Positions 18,548 to 28,523 of a stretch of 62,152 bases of DNA are shown in pieces. Both the position numbers and the translations under genes were made by a program. The DNA is taken from assembly GCF_024195285.1 (NCBI RefSeq), contig NZ_JALHBS010000029.1:1-62152 (forward strand). The letters run 5' to 3'. Source of the DNA: Aurantimonas marianensis. Its GTDB lineage: Bacteria > Pseudomonadota > Alphaproteobacteria > Rhizobiales > Rhizobiaceae. The notes under the pieces were generated by a model. The model saw only the letters and a program-made list of their open reading frames with translations. It was not told where the DNA came from and made no database searches. Within the stretch, counting starts at the first letter, position 1. Each line of letters opens with the position of its first letter.

Positions 18548-18919
18548 TCAGGCTTCGCCCAGGAAAGAGCGGATGGTGTCGATGAACTTGGTGACCGAGA
18601 TCGGCTTCGAAATATAGGCTTCGCAGCCGCCTTGACGGATTCGCTCCTCGTCGCCCTTCATCGCGAAGGCGGTAACAGCGATCACCGGTATCCTGCTCAG
18701 ATCGGGATCGGCCTTGAGGTCCCGGGTCACGTCGAGGCCGGAGATTTCCGGAAGCTGGATATCCATCAGGATCAGGTCAGGACGATGTTCGCGGGCAAGG
18801 TCCATCGCGGTCAGCCCGCTGCGAGTCTGCACGGTCGCGTAACCATGCGCCTCGATCAGGTCGCGAAAGAGCTTCATGTTGAGTTCGTTGTCTTCGACGA
18901 TCATCACGGTCTTCGCCAT
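18548..18919 (-). CDS. divK: DivK, single-domain response regulator
   Basis: A 123-residue receiver-only protein, [18 protein letters not shown]. The acidic pair is E9/D10, the phospho-acceptor is D53 ([12 protein letters not shown]), and the conserved lysine sits in YISKPIS. This matches Caulobacter DivK, including the D53 position. It controls the DivJ/PleC kinases and, through DivL-CckA, CtrA activity. I chose the ATG at 18919 since AAGGAG lies eight bases before it; a GTG at 18928 is too close to that site. It is divergent from the DUF3572 gene. Confidence 0.96.
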   Translation of the reverse strand: MAKTVMIVEDNELNMKLFRDLIEAHGYATVQTRSGLTAMDLAREHRPDLILMDIQLPEISGLDVTRDLKADPDLSRIPVIAVTAFAMKGDEERIRQGGCEAYISKPISVTKFIDTIRSFLGEA

Positions 18920-19064
18920 GGGCGACACTCCTTGCCTCGACCGACTTGCGATCTTGCGCTATCGAGGTCCCTTCTACTCTGATTTGATTTAAGAAGTGGG
19001 AATGGACGGGTTGCCATCTCTTAACGATAACAAAAGGTTGCATGAAGGCTGTCGCGGCGCCGGG

Positions 19065-19343
19065 ATGAATCGGCAGGATGCGGAAGCGTTGGCGGTCGCG
19101 GCGCTCGCCTTTATCGCCGCCGATCCGACAATGTTCGACCGCTTCCTGGCGCTGACCGGGCTGGAAGTGTACGCGCTGCGGCAAGCTGCCGCGACGCCGG
19201 GATTTTTGCCCGGTGTTCTCGATTTCATCCTCGCACACGAACCGACGCTGCTTGCCTTCGCGGCCGACGCGGGTGCTGACCCTTCCCGCGTCGCCGCGGC
19301 CCGGCGGGCGTTGGGCGACAGTCCTTTTCCGGATCAGCCGTGA
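19065..19343 (+). CDS. DUF3572 family protein
   Basis: A 92-residue helical protein, MNRQDAEALAVAALAFIAADP, with the FLALTGLEVYALRQAAATPGFL block characteristic of DUF3572. It is found across Hyphomicrobiales, commonly next to divK-pleD. The function is unknown. An upstream in-frame extension to 18996 looks non-conserved. The stop overlaps the GTG of the next gene by four bases. Confidence 0.82.
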   Translation: MNRQDAEALAVAALAFIAADPTMFDRFLALTGLEVYALRQAAATPGFLPGVLDFILAHEPTLLAFAADAGADPSRVAAARRALGDSPFPDQP

Positions 19344-20017
19344 GCCGCGGCAGCGTCACCGCCGGTCCGCCGATCGCCTCGCTGACGAAAACCCATGATG
19401 CGCTGCTGGTGCTGGACGTCGACGAGGTCGTCCTCGAATTCATCGATCCGTTCGGCCGACTGCTCGAGGAACACGGCGCGCGCCTCCACCCGGAAAGCTT
19501 CAGACTGACCGGCAATGTACGCTCAATTTCCACGGGTGCGGCCTTGGCGGGTTCGGAGCTGGATCGCGTGACCCAGCTTCTCTACGAGACCCAGGAAAAG
19601 CGACAGCCGCTAGTGGCCGGCGTCGACGCGGCGCTGGATCGGCTTTCGAAGAAAGCGGACATCCTCTTCCTGACGGCAATGACGCCCTCCTACTATCCGC
19701 ACCGACGGGCGCTGCTCGACAGCAAGGGTCTGCCTTATCCAATGATCGCCACCGAGCGCTCGAAAGGCGCGATCGTCGCCGAACTTGCCGGACGTTGGCG
19801 CGGCCCTCTCATTTTTGCCGACGATCTGCCACCCAATCTTGCCGGGGTCCGCAAGAGCGTTCCCGATGTGCATCTTGTGCATTTGATGGCGAACACCGTG
19901 TTCCGGCCGCATCTTCCGGCGCTTCCCGCGGGCACCCACGCGGCGGCCCACTGGAACGAGGCCGAGGCGATCATCGAGATCATACTGGGTGCCGTCCGGT
20001 TGAACAGAACGCCATGA
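19340..20017 (+). CDS. HAD-like hypothetical protein
   Basis: A 225-residue protein starting at a GTG coupled to DUF3572. The segment ALLVLDVDEVVLEFIDPFG near residue 21 looks like HAD motif I (DxD). ILFLTAMTP could be motif II (T in the second strand), and LIFADDLPPN resembles motif IV (DD). A conserved lysine could be K in ERSKGAIV. A phosphatase or phosphotransferase is therefore plausible, though no substrate is suggested. Function is inferred from motifs only. Confidence 0.6.
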   Translation: MSRGSVTAGPPIASLTKTHDALLVLDVDEVVLEFIDPFGRLLEEHGARLHPESFRLTGNVRSISTGAALAGSELDRVTQLLYETQEKRQPLVAGVDAALDRLSKKADILFLTAMTPSYYPHRRALLDSKGLPYPMIATERSKGAIVAELAGRWRGPLIFADDLPPNLAGVRKSVPDVHLVHLMANTVFRPHLPALPAGTHAAAHWNEAEAIIEIILGAVRLNRTP

Positions 20018-20088
20018 CCAGACCGCTGAAAATTCCCTTTTCGTCCGCACTTGGCTAATCTTGCCGCCGGGAATCGGCCGAGGTCGTG

Positions 20089-21489
20089 ATGTCCATCTCA
20101 CCTTTTTTGCGGTTTTGCCGGGATTGCCTGGTCCGGGACGACAGGGCGGGCGCGCGTTGTCGGACGTGCGGCAGCCCGCGGGTGGTCGGACATGACGAAC
20201 TCGCCGAACTCGCCATTGCCCATATCGATTGCGATGCCTTCTACGCCGCCGTCGAAAAGCGCGACCGGCCCGAGCTTCGCCACCAGCCCGTGATCATCGG
20301 TGGTGGCCACCGCGGCGTGGTAGCCACCGCCTGCTACATCGCCCGCATCCGCGGCGTGCGTTCGGCCATGCCAATGTTCAAGGCGTTGGAGCTCTGCCCC
20401 GGCGCCGTCGTCCTTCGTCCGGACATGGCGAAATACGCTGAGGTCGGACGCGCGGTTCGCGACATGATGCTGGCCATCACCCCGCTGGTCGAGCCGCTGT
20501 CGATCGATGAGGCGTTCCTGGACCTGAGCGGCACGGAAAGACTCCACGGGCAACCGTCGGCGATGACCCTCGCCCGTTTTGCGCGGGATGTGGAAGCCGA
20601 ACTCGGCATCAGCGTTTCGATCGGCCTGTCACACAACAAGTTTCTCGCCAAGATCGCCAGCGATCTGGAAAAGCCGCGTGGGTTCTCGGTGATCGGCCAC
20701 GCCGAAACCCTCGCATTTCTGCGCGACAGGCCGATTTCGATGATCTGGGGGGTCGGCGAAGCGATGGACCGGTCATTGCGGCAAGACGGGCTCACGACCG
20801 TCGGCCAGCTTCAGGCGATTGCCGAAGCCGACCTGATGAAGCGATACGGCCGCATGGGCCAGCGATTATTCGGTCTCTCGCGCGGTATCGACATCCGCAC
20901 GGTTGATCCGCGCGGCGACATGAAGAGCATTTCGGCGGAAACCACGTTTAATCACGACCTGTCGAAACGCGAGCAACTGGTGCCGGTCCTGCGGAGCTTG
21001 AGCGAAAAGGTTGCCCGCCGGCTGAAAGCGACCGAGCTGTCCGCTTCGACGATTACGCTCAAGATGAAAACCGCGGATTTCAGGATACGCACCCGTAGCC
21101 GAAAACTCCACGATCCGACGCGTTTGGCCGATCGGATATTCGAAACGGGTCTCGCCCTCATCGAAAAGGAGATCGACGGAACCCGGTTCCGGCTCGTCGG
21201 CGTCGGTTGCGCGGATTTCAGTCCTGCCGCCCTCGCCGATCCAAACGATCTCGTTGATCCAGGCGCTGCCAAGCGGGCCAAGGCGGAGGCGGCTCTAGAC
21301 CGCTTGCGCGATCGCTTCGGACAAGGCTCGATAGAGACCGGCTATACGTTCCGGCAGGCCGCCGATTTCGGAGTGTCCCGCCCGGCACGACCACACGAAA
21401 ACAACCCGGCTTCCCGAGAGTACCAGACCGGTTCACGAGAACACCCCCGCCCTTCCGACGCGGGCAGCGGTCCCCTCAAACGCCTATGA
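20089..21489 (+). CDS. dinB: DNA polymerase IV with N-terminal zinc ribbon
   Basis: A 466-residue Y-family polymerase. Before the polymerase domain is a C4 segment (C10, C13, C24, C27) that looks like a zinc ribbon; rhizobial DinB proteins share it. The palm starts [15 protein letters not shown], with the second acidic motif [12 protein letters not shown]. Finger, thumb and little-finger regions follow. It carries out error-prone lesion bypass. GAGG precedes the ATG at 20089. The 3' end overlaps dnaE by six bases, tail to tail. I saw no LexA box directly upstream. Confidence 0.94.
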   Translation: MSISPFLRFCRDCLVRDDRAGARCRTCGSPRVVGHDELAELAIAHIDCDAFYAAVEKRDRPELRHQPVIIGGGHRGVVATACYIARIRGVRSAMPMFKALELCPGAVVLRPDMAKYAEVGRAVRDMMLAITPLVEPLSIDEAFLDLSGTERLHGQPSAMTLARFARDVEAELGISVSIGLSHNKFLAKIASDLEKPRGFSVIGHAETLAFLRDRPISMIWGVGEAMDRSLRQDGLTTVGQLQAIAEADLMKRYGRMGQRLFGLSRGIDIRTVDPRGDMKSISAETTFNHDLSKREQLVPVLRSLSEKVARRLKATELSASTITLKMKTADFRIRTRSRKLHDPTRLADRIFETGLALIEKEIDGTRFRLVGVGCADFSPAALADPNDLVDPGAAKRAKAEAALDRLRDRFGQGSIETGYTFRQAADFGVSRPARPHENNPASREYQTGSREHPRPSDAGSGPLKRL

Positions 21490-24400
21490 AAGCTCGACGT
21501 CGAGCACCCCCGGGGCTGCCTTGACGGCACTCGCCATCTGCGGCGACACACGGTAGCGGCCGGGAAGCATGATCTCGATCTCCCGCTCGCCGCCGTCGCG
21601 GACCAAAACGAGCGAGACCTCGCTGTCGCCATCGCCCTGGAGCTGCCCGCGAAAGCTTTGCAGTGGCGCGGCGTCGCGCATGAAGACACGCAGCGATTTC
21701 TGCATGCGAACGGCTTCGTCTTCCAGCGACTGAACGGACTGAACGCGGAACGAGATTCCCTCCGGTCGTTCCTCCGCCGACACCGTCACGATGACCGACG
21801 TGCCGGGCTCGAGCATGTCGCGAAAGGCGTAGAGAGCTTCCGAGAACAGCACTACCTCGTACTGGCCGCTGGGGTCCGACAACTGGACGATACCAAGCTT
21901 GCCGCCGCTCCGCGTCTTGCGTTCCTGCCGAGACGTCACGGTGCCGGCGAGCTTGCCGGCGCTGGCGCCGCGTTTCACCCCAGCGACGACTTCCGCGTGC
22001 GTCTGCACCCGCAGCCGCTTCAGCGTCGCCCTGTATTCGTCAAGCGGGTGGGCCGAGAGGTAGAAGCCGATCGCCTGAAACTCCCGCAACAACTTCTCCG
22101 ACGATATCCACAATGGCGCCGGGTTCAGCCGTAACGGCTCCGGCGCATCCCCGATCGAGCCGAACATGTCGTGCTGCCCCGATTTTCGGCCCTCATGAAC
22201 CCGCAGCGCATAAGAGGACATCAGCTCGATATTGCCGCTCAACAGCGATCGGTCGTGGCCGAAACAATCGAGCGCGCCCGCCGCGATGAGGAACTCGAGC
22301 GTGCGTTTGTTGACGATCTTCGGATCGATCCGGGCGCAGAAATCCTCCAGTGAGGCAAACCCCACGTCGCCGCGTCGCTCCACGATGTGCTCGACCGCAT
22401 GTTCCCCGACGCCCTTGATCGCTGCGAGCGCATAGAAGATTCGGTTATCCCCCACCTCGAAAGTTTTGTGAGAAGTCTGGACGGATGGCGGCACGACCGT
22501 GATCCCGAGCCGCATGGCATCCATGCGGAAATCATTAAGCTTTTCGGTGTTGCCCGCGTCGAGGGTCATCGAGGCGGCCAGGAATTCTACGGGATGGTTC
22601 GCCTTCAGATACGCCGTCTGATACGCCACCAATGCATAGGCGGCCGCATGGCTTTTGTTGAAGCCGTAATCTGCGAATTTGGCCAGCAGGTCGAAGATCA
22701 TGTTCGCCTGGGCCTTCTGCAGGCCGTTCCCGACCGCACCCTCGACGAAGCGGACCCGTTGTTTGTCCATTTCGGCGCGAATTTTCTTGCCCATCGCGCG
22801 GCGCAGAAGATCAGCTTCGCCGAGCGAGTATCCCGCCAGCACCTGCGCGATCTGCATCACCTGTTCCTGATAGATGATGACGCCTTGCGTCTCCTTCAGA
22901 ATCGGCGCGATCATTGGGTGGATGAAGTCCGGCTCCTCCTCCCCATGCTTGCGGGCGTTGTAGGTCGGGATGTTCTCCATCGGGCCCGGCCGATAGAGCG
23001 CGACAAGGGCGATGATGTCCTCGAACCGGTCCGGCCGCATACCGATCAGCGCCTTGCGCATCCCGACCGATTCCACCTGGAACACACCCACGGTCTCGCC
23101 GCGGGTCATCATTTCGTAGCTTTTGGCATCATCGAGCGGGATGGCCGAAAGATCGATCTTGATGCCCTTCCGCGCGATGAGTTCCACTGCCGTCTGCAGT
23201 ACCGTCAGGGTCTTCAGGCCCAGAAAGTCGAACTTGACCAAGCCCGCCGGCTCGACCCATTTCATATTGTACTGGGTGACCGGCATGTCGGAGCGCGGAT
23301 CGCGGTACATCGGCACGAGCTGCGACAGCGGACGATCGCCGATGACGATCCCGGCGGCGTGGGTCGAGGCGTGCCGGTAGAGCCCTTCCAGCTTCAGCGC
23401 GATCGAGATCAGTCGGTCTACGATCTCTTCCTTCTCCCGCGCTTCCTGCAGCCGCGGCTCCTCGACCAGCGCCTGGGCGAGTGTCACCGGATTGGCGGGA
23501 TTCTGCGGCACCAGCTTGCAGAGCTTGTCCACCTGGCCATACGACATTTCCAACACGCGGCCGACGTCGCGCAGCACCGCGCGCGCCTGCAGTGTTCCGA
23601 AGGTGATGATCTGACCGACCTGCTCGCGCCCGTACTTCTCCTGGACGTAGCGGATCACCTCTTCGCGCCGCTCCTGGCAGAAATCGATATCGAAATCCGG
23701 CATCGATACGCGCTCGGGGTTGAGGAAGCGCTCGAAGAGCAGCGAGAAACGCAATGGGTCGAGATCGGTGATGGTCAGGGAATAGGCGACGAGCGAGCCG
23801 GCGCCCGAGCCGCGACCGGGTCCGACCGGAATTCCCTGCCCCTTGGCCCATTTGATAAAGTCGGAGACGATCAGGAAATAGCCCGGAAATTTCATGCGCT
23901 CGATGATCGACAGCTCGAAATCCAGGCGCTCGCGGTAGCTCGCCTCGGTCTCGCCAGGCGCCAGGCCATGCGCCGCAAGCCGCTTCTCCAAGCCTTCGAT
24001 GGCCTGCCGGCGAAGTTCGGCGATTTCCGCAGCCTCGGCCTCGACCGTGTCAGCGTCCGCGCCGGCGAAACGTGGCAGGATCGGCGCCCGCGTCGTTGGG
24101 CGGTAAGAACAACGCCGCGCGATCTCGACCGTATTTTTAAGTGCTTCCGGCAAATCGGCAAACAGCACCGCCATTTCGCCCTGCGATTTCAGGCTGTGGT
24201 CCCGCGACAGCCGGCGCCGATCCTCGTGACTGACCAGCCGGTTGCTCGCCACCGCGATCAGCGCGTCATGCGCCTCGAAATCGTCGCGACCTAAAAAGAA
24301 AGGCTCGTTGGTCGCCACCAGCGGAAGCGCGAAATCATAGGCCAGTCGAACCGTCCCGGCCTCCACCTTGCGGCTTCGCCCTTCCTGGCGCTGCAACTCG

Positions 24401-24954
24401 ACATAGAGACGGTCGCCGAAGATCGATGCCAGACTCTCCAGCCGGCTCCGGGCGATTGCCTCACGGTCGGCGGCAAGCGCCGCTCCGATCGGACCCAGCG
24501 GCCCGCCCGTCAATGCGATCACTCCCTCGGCCCGTTCCGCCAGCCAGTCGATCGAGACGTGCGGCTTGGGATTGTCGGGGTGCCCGAGATAAGCCAGCGA
24601 AACGATTTCGACGAGATTGGCGAAGCCGGCCTCGCTCGCGGCGATCAACACCAGCGGCGCGATCGACGCCAAATTCCGGTCCTTGCGGCCGCCGCGCTCC
24701 TCGGACTCAGAGTCGCCGAAGTCAACGTCAAGCTGACATCCGATGATCGGCTGTATGCCGACCTTCGCGGCCTTTTCGGAGAACTCCAGTGCCCCGAACA
24801 GGTTGTTCGTGTCACTGATCCCGATCGCTGGCGCACCATCCTTCTTGGCGAACTGGATGATCTGATCCAACCGCAAAGCGCCTTCCAGCAGCGAAAACGC
24901 GCTGTGAACCCGAAGGTGAATGAATTTCGGATCGCATGTCGTCGGTTCCGTCAT
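21484..24954 (-). CDS. dnaE: DNA polymerase III alpha subunit
   Basis: A 1156-residue C-family replicative polymerase. The N-terminal PHP domain begins [17 protein letters not shown]. The palm acidic motif MPDFDIDF is at residues 418-425, in the usual place for DnaE1, preceded by [14 protein letters not shown]. Later come a helix-hairpin-helix region ([14 protein letters not shown]) and an OB fold ([19 protein letters not shown]). It copies the chromosome within the holoenzyme. The 28-residue SOS-type peptide gene lies 180 bases upstream on the same strand. Confidence 0.97.
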   Translation of the reverse strand: MTEPTTCDPKFIHLRVHSAFSLLEGALRLDQIIQFAKKDGAPAIGISDTNNLFGALEFSEKAAKVGIQPIIGCQLDVDFGDSESEERGGRKDRNLASIAPLVLIAASEAGFANLVEIVSLAYLGHPDNPKPHVSIDWLAERAEGVIALTGGPLGPIGAALAADREAIARSRLESLASIFGDRLYVELQRQEGRSRKVEAGTVRLAYDFALPLVATNEPFFLGRDDFEAHDALIAVASNRLVSHEDRRRLSRDHSLKSQGEMAVLFADLPEALKNTVEIARRCSYRPTTRAPILPRFAGADADTVEAEAAEIAELRRQAIEGLEKRLAAHGLAPGETEASYRERLDFELSIIERMKFPGYFLIVSDFIKWAKGQGIPVGPGRGSGAGSLVAYSLTITDLDPLRFSLLFERFLNPERVSMPDFDIDFCQERREEVIRYVQEKYGREQVGQIITFGTLQARAVLRDVGRVLEMSYGQVDKLCKLVPQNPANPVTLAQALVEEPRLQEAREKEEIVDRLISIALKLEGLYRHASTHAAGIVIGDRPLSQLVPMYRDPRSDMPVTQYNMKWVEPAGLVKFDFLGLKTLTVLQTAVELIARKGIKIDLSAIPLDDAKSYEMMTRGETVGVFQVESVGMRKALIGMRPDRFEDIIALVALYRPGPMENIPTYNARKHGEEEPDFIHPMIAPILKETQGVIIYQEQVMQIAQVLAGYSLGEADLLRRAMGKKIRAEMDKQRVRFVEGAVGNGLQKAQANMIFDLLAKFADYGFNKSHAAAYALVAYQTAYLKANHPVEFLAASMTLDAGNTEKLNDFRMDAMRLGITVVPPSVQTSHKTFEVGDNRIFYALAAIKGVGEHAVEHIVERRGDVGFASLEDFCARIDPKIVNKRTLEFLIAAGALDCFGHDRSLLSGNIELMSSYALRVHEGRKSGQHDMFGSIGDAPEPLRLNPAPLWISSEKLLREFQAIGFYLSAHPLDEYRATLKRLRVQTHAEVVAGVKRGASAGKLAGTVTSRQERKTRSGGKLGIVQLSDPSGQYEVVLFSEALYAFRDMLEPGTSVIVTVSAEERPEGISFRVQSVQSLEDEAVRMQKSLRVFMRDAAPLQSFRGQLQGDGDSEVSLVLVRDGGEREIEIMLPGRYRVSPQMASAVKAAPGVLDVELS

Positions 24955-25133
24955 GGCCGATCACCCCCGTTTGTTCTTGGCCTCGGCACCGCGGCTCGAC
25001 ACAGATCGGAAGAACCGTCCGGTTTCTTCGCCAACCGCGTCCGTTAACAGCCGTCCACGCGTTTCGCGCCGGAGGTAACCCAAGCCGTTCCGCCAGATAA
25101 GGCCCGAACCGTTAGATCCCCAGAAAAAGTACC

Positions 25134-25220
25134 CTAAACGGCATGGATCAACAGGCTAATGCTAAGGACGAAACCCGAAACGGCAACGAGAGAAAGCAGA
25201 TCCTTGGCGACAGCGGTCAT
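25134..25220 (-). CDS. 28-aa membrane peptide, putative SidA-like SOS division inhibitor
   Basis: A 28-codon frame, MTAVAKDLLSLVAVSGFVLS... ending in HAV. It has one charged residue pair (KD) followed by a single hydrophobic helix of about 20 residues, so it should be a one-pass inner-membrane peptide. AAAGGA lies eight bases before the ATG. Just upstream is a perfect GAAC-N7-GAAC LexA box overlapping the expected -10, with TTGACA as -35. Caulobacter SidA is a 29-residue, LexA-repressed inner-membrane peptide that blocks division at the FtsW/FtsN step. Size, topology and control match; sequence identity could not be tested. An ATG at 25247 is a weaker start. Confidence 0.6.
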   Translation of the reverse strand: MTAVAKDLLSLVAVSGFVLSISLLIHAV

Positions 25221-25241
25221 GAGATGATCCTTTCGTTTGAT

Positions 25242-25276
25242 GTTCATGTTTTGTTCTATTTGGCGCTCTATGTCAA
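25242..25276 (-). promoter_or_regulatory. SOS promoter: TTGACA -35 with LexA box over the -10
   Basis: On the minus strand TTGACA (25276-25271) is followed by GAAC-AAAACAT-GAAC (25256-25242). GAAC-N7-GAAC (GTTC-N7-GTTC) is the LexA operator consensus of alphaproteobacteria. The operator covers the position of the -10 element at a 17-base spacing (25253-25248), so bound LexA should block transcription of the 28-codon gene at 25134-25220. Confidence 0.7.
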
Positions 25277-25435
25277 GGCGAAGGTGGAACCACCGGGCTG
25301 GATAAGATGCGGGCCGTGTGCGACCCACTTCGTCTCAGGCCCTTTCGCAGGCGAGCCACCCGCGCGGCGCTTGTGTTGTGCACACGATCGGATAGCGTAG
25401 CCGCTACGGACTTCTTGTCGCAAAGGATCTGTGCA

Positions 25436-26044
25436 ATGCGCGTGAGGATGGGGACGATCGTGCTGGGTCTAGCCTGGCTATGGACCGGCGCCGCCAATGC
25501 CGGATCGGTTAGTCAGGAAACCAGCTATTTCGCCGTCCGCGGCTCGACGCTCGCCGAATTGGACGCGGACCTCAATCGACAGGGTCCCTATGTCGCCGAA
25601 ACCGGCCTTCGTCACCCCGGTGCGACCGAGGTGAAATTCGATGGCAAGGTGACCTACAAGAAAGTTGCCGAAGGTTGCGCCGTTGCCCGTGTGGATCTGG
25701 GCCTCACGCTGCACCTCACATTGCCGAAATGGACGCCACCCAAGCGGGTTTCCCCGCAAACGATATTGGTCTGGCGGACTCTCGAGGCCGACATCAAACG
25801 TCACGAGAACCAGCATGCCTCCATTGCCAAGACATGGCTGAAACGGATGGAAATGGCGGTCCGAAATCTGCGGACAGAACGAACCTGCGCCGAGATGGAA
25901 ACGCACGTGAACACGGTCACGCGACGTTATCTTGCCGGCCACGAGCGGGCTCAGATCGAGTTCGACACGATCGAAGGTCGTGAAGTCAATTTCCGGCTCC
26001 GACGCGCCCTCAATCGCAACCTGCGGGGCGAAGCCGGCGGGTAG
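25436..26044 (+). CDS. DUF922 secreted Zn-dependent protease-like protein
   Basis: A 202-residue protein with a clear signal peptide (MRVRMGTIVLGLAWLWTGAA, cleavage near residue 22). The mature part has the DUF922 core: a beta-rich N-half (YFAVRGSTLAELDADL), then the histidine motif KRHENQHASIAK near residue 123, and CAEMETHVN. DUF922 proteins are annotated as putative periplasmic Zn proteases because of HExxH-like residues (here HENQH). No substrate is known. AAAGGA lies at good spacing before the ATG at 25436. Confidence 0.82.
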   Translation: MRVRMGTIVLGLAWLWTGAANAGSVSQETSYFAVRGSTLAELDADLNRQGPYVAETGLRHPGATEVKFDGKVTYKKVAEGCAVARVDLGLTLHLTLPKWTPPKRVSPQTILVWRTLEADIKRHENQHASIAKTWLKRMEMAVRNLRTERTCAEMETHVNTVTRRYLAGHERAQIEFDTIEGREVNFRLRRALNRNLRGEAGG

Positions 26045-26090
26045 CGCTCGCCGGTCGCGCGATGCCGATGATGGGTTGCCCCACCCTCAC

Positions 26091-27143
<1,053 letters not shown>

Positions 27144-27175
27144 CTATTCCCGCGAAGGCGGACGCGGCGCATCGT

Positions 27176-27496
27176 TCAGGCCTGGCGTTCCGGCACGGTC
27201 AGAACGAGGCCGTCCAGTTCGACGCTGATCCTGATCTGGCAGGACAGCCGCGAGTTCGGACGCACATCGTAAGCGAAGTCGAGCATGTCCTCTTCCATCG
27301 CCTCCGGCTCGCCGGTCTTTTCCGTCCATGCCTCGTCCACATAGACGTGGCAGGTCGCGCACGCGCAGGCGCCACCGCATTCCGCTTCGATCCCCGGAAC
27401 ATCGTTCTTGATCGCGTTCTCCATTGCCGTCGAGCCATTTGGCGCATCGACATCGTAACGGGTTCCATCGGGGGCCACGAAGGTGATCTTTGTCAT
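27176..27496 (-). CDS. [2Fe-2S] ferredoxin, adrenodoxin type
   Basis: A 106-residue ferredoxin, [19 protein letters not shown]. The four cluster ligands are C40, C46, C49 and C86 (C-x5-C-x2-C, then LSC), with an extra C44 inside the loop. This is the vertebrate/ISC-type ferredoxin layout, used for Fe-S assembly or to feed P450-like oxygenases. Which of these applies cannot be told. It is upstream of the reductase on the same strand. I chose the ATG at 27496; upstream codons do not look conserved. Confidence 0.9.
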   Translation of the reverse strand: MTKITFVAPDGTRYDVDAPNGSTAMENAIKNDVPGIEAECGGACACATCHVYVDEAWTEKTGEPEAMEEDMLDFAYDVRPNSRLSCQIRISVELDGLVLTVPERQA

Positions 27497-27707
27497 GCCT
27501 GCAACGCTCTGCTCTCGGTTTCGGGAGGATAGGATCGGCCCCGCCAACACGGGGGTCGAAAAAACACTCGCGCACGGTCGGTTGACGCCATGAAGATCGC
27601 ATCAGCCACCGAACTGAACGGGCTCCACCACGATCATGGGTTTGGTTAAAGTTCGGCGCCTGCGAAAGTCAACAGGAGGGCGACAAGACGGAAGCGCGCG
27701 CGCATCA

Positions 27708-28091
27708 TCAGCCCAGCAACGAGCGAACGAACCGGGCCGTCTCCTTCATTTCCGATCGCAAGGCCGCCACGGCATCGCTGTCGAGAACCGAGCACTCGAA
27801 GCGTTGGGCCGCGTCGGCAAGTGGAAAGGCGCCGATATTCCGGGCCGCCCCCTTGAGCGCATGCGCAATGTATCGGGATTCGTCCCTGGTAGCGATTTCC
27901 AGGCGCTCATCGAACATTTCAAGATGCCGCATCAAAAGTCCGAGCACTTCGGCCTCGAGCTTCCGGTCGCCCGACGTCTGGCGGGCGAGATGCACCAGGT
28001 CGATTGGCCGCCGCCCCGAGGGTGATCGAGCCGCATCTACCGCCGGCTCGATGGCCGGACCCTCTTTCATTTGCCGTGTGACTGCTGCCAT
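27708..28091 (-). CDS. Hpt-domain phosphotransfer protein
   Basis: A 127-residue protein. The phosphorylatable histidine is in IAHALKGAARNIGA, the Hpt signature HxxKG, near residue 80. The preceding helices (LVHLARQTSGDRKLEAEVLGLLMRHL) fit the four-helix bundle. It would carry a phosphoryl group between a hybrid kinase and a response regulator; no kinase or regulator is adjacent. CGGAG lies eight bases before the ATG at 28091. It is divergent from the giant polar growth gene. Confidence 0.82.
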   Translation of the reverse strand: MAAVTRQMKEGPAIEPAVDAARSPSGRRPIDLVHLARQTSGDRKLEAEVLGLLMRHLEMFDERLEIATRDESRYIAHALKGAARNIGAFPLADAAQRFECSVLDSDAVAALRSEMKETARFVRSLLG

Positions 28092-28523
28092 ACTCGTGCT
28101 CCGAAAACGAGAGACCGCGACTCGACCACGTGGCGCTGGTCTAATTATTTTATCGCGGCCTCCACCATCGGAAAACAAGGTGGATACAACCTTAAAACCG
28201 TCGAAGGAATCGAGGCTCGCGGCGGTCGCGAGCAGTCTGTTCGGCTGCGGCGCAAGCCCTACGCTCTCGGCCTCCGTCAAAAATCCTGTGCATTTCTCGC
28301 CAGATCGTTAACCTTATGTTTAAACTTGTACGTATCGGGCGGTTTTACGGTTTCTTTCAGCGGCTTCGCTAACTAGCATGAAGCATGCGAAACTGCCTGT
28401 CGGCCGCCTCCGGTCGACCGGCTATAGGAGCATGCCGTATCGGTCGGGCGCTACTGTCTTGCGCCAACGCGGCGACCGTCGTCGTGACGGATCCGAAGTA
28501 ACGAGTATTGAGGCGCGACAGCG
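28092..28523. other. 432-base divergent promoter region of the Hpt and GPR/RgsE-like genes
   Basis: No reading frame here looks coding. There is an AT-rich segment around 28300-28330 with TTAA at 28308 and 28320, spaced eight bases apart rather than the seven of a CtrA box. Promoters for both flanking genes should be here, but I cannot place them with confidence. Confidence 0.45.

Noticed and set aside
28308-28323. Two TTAA elements upstream of the GPR/RgsE-like gene as a CtrA box
   Set aside because: The spacing is eight bases, whereas the CtrA core needs seven, so I do not call it.
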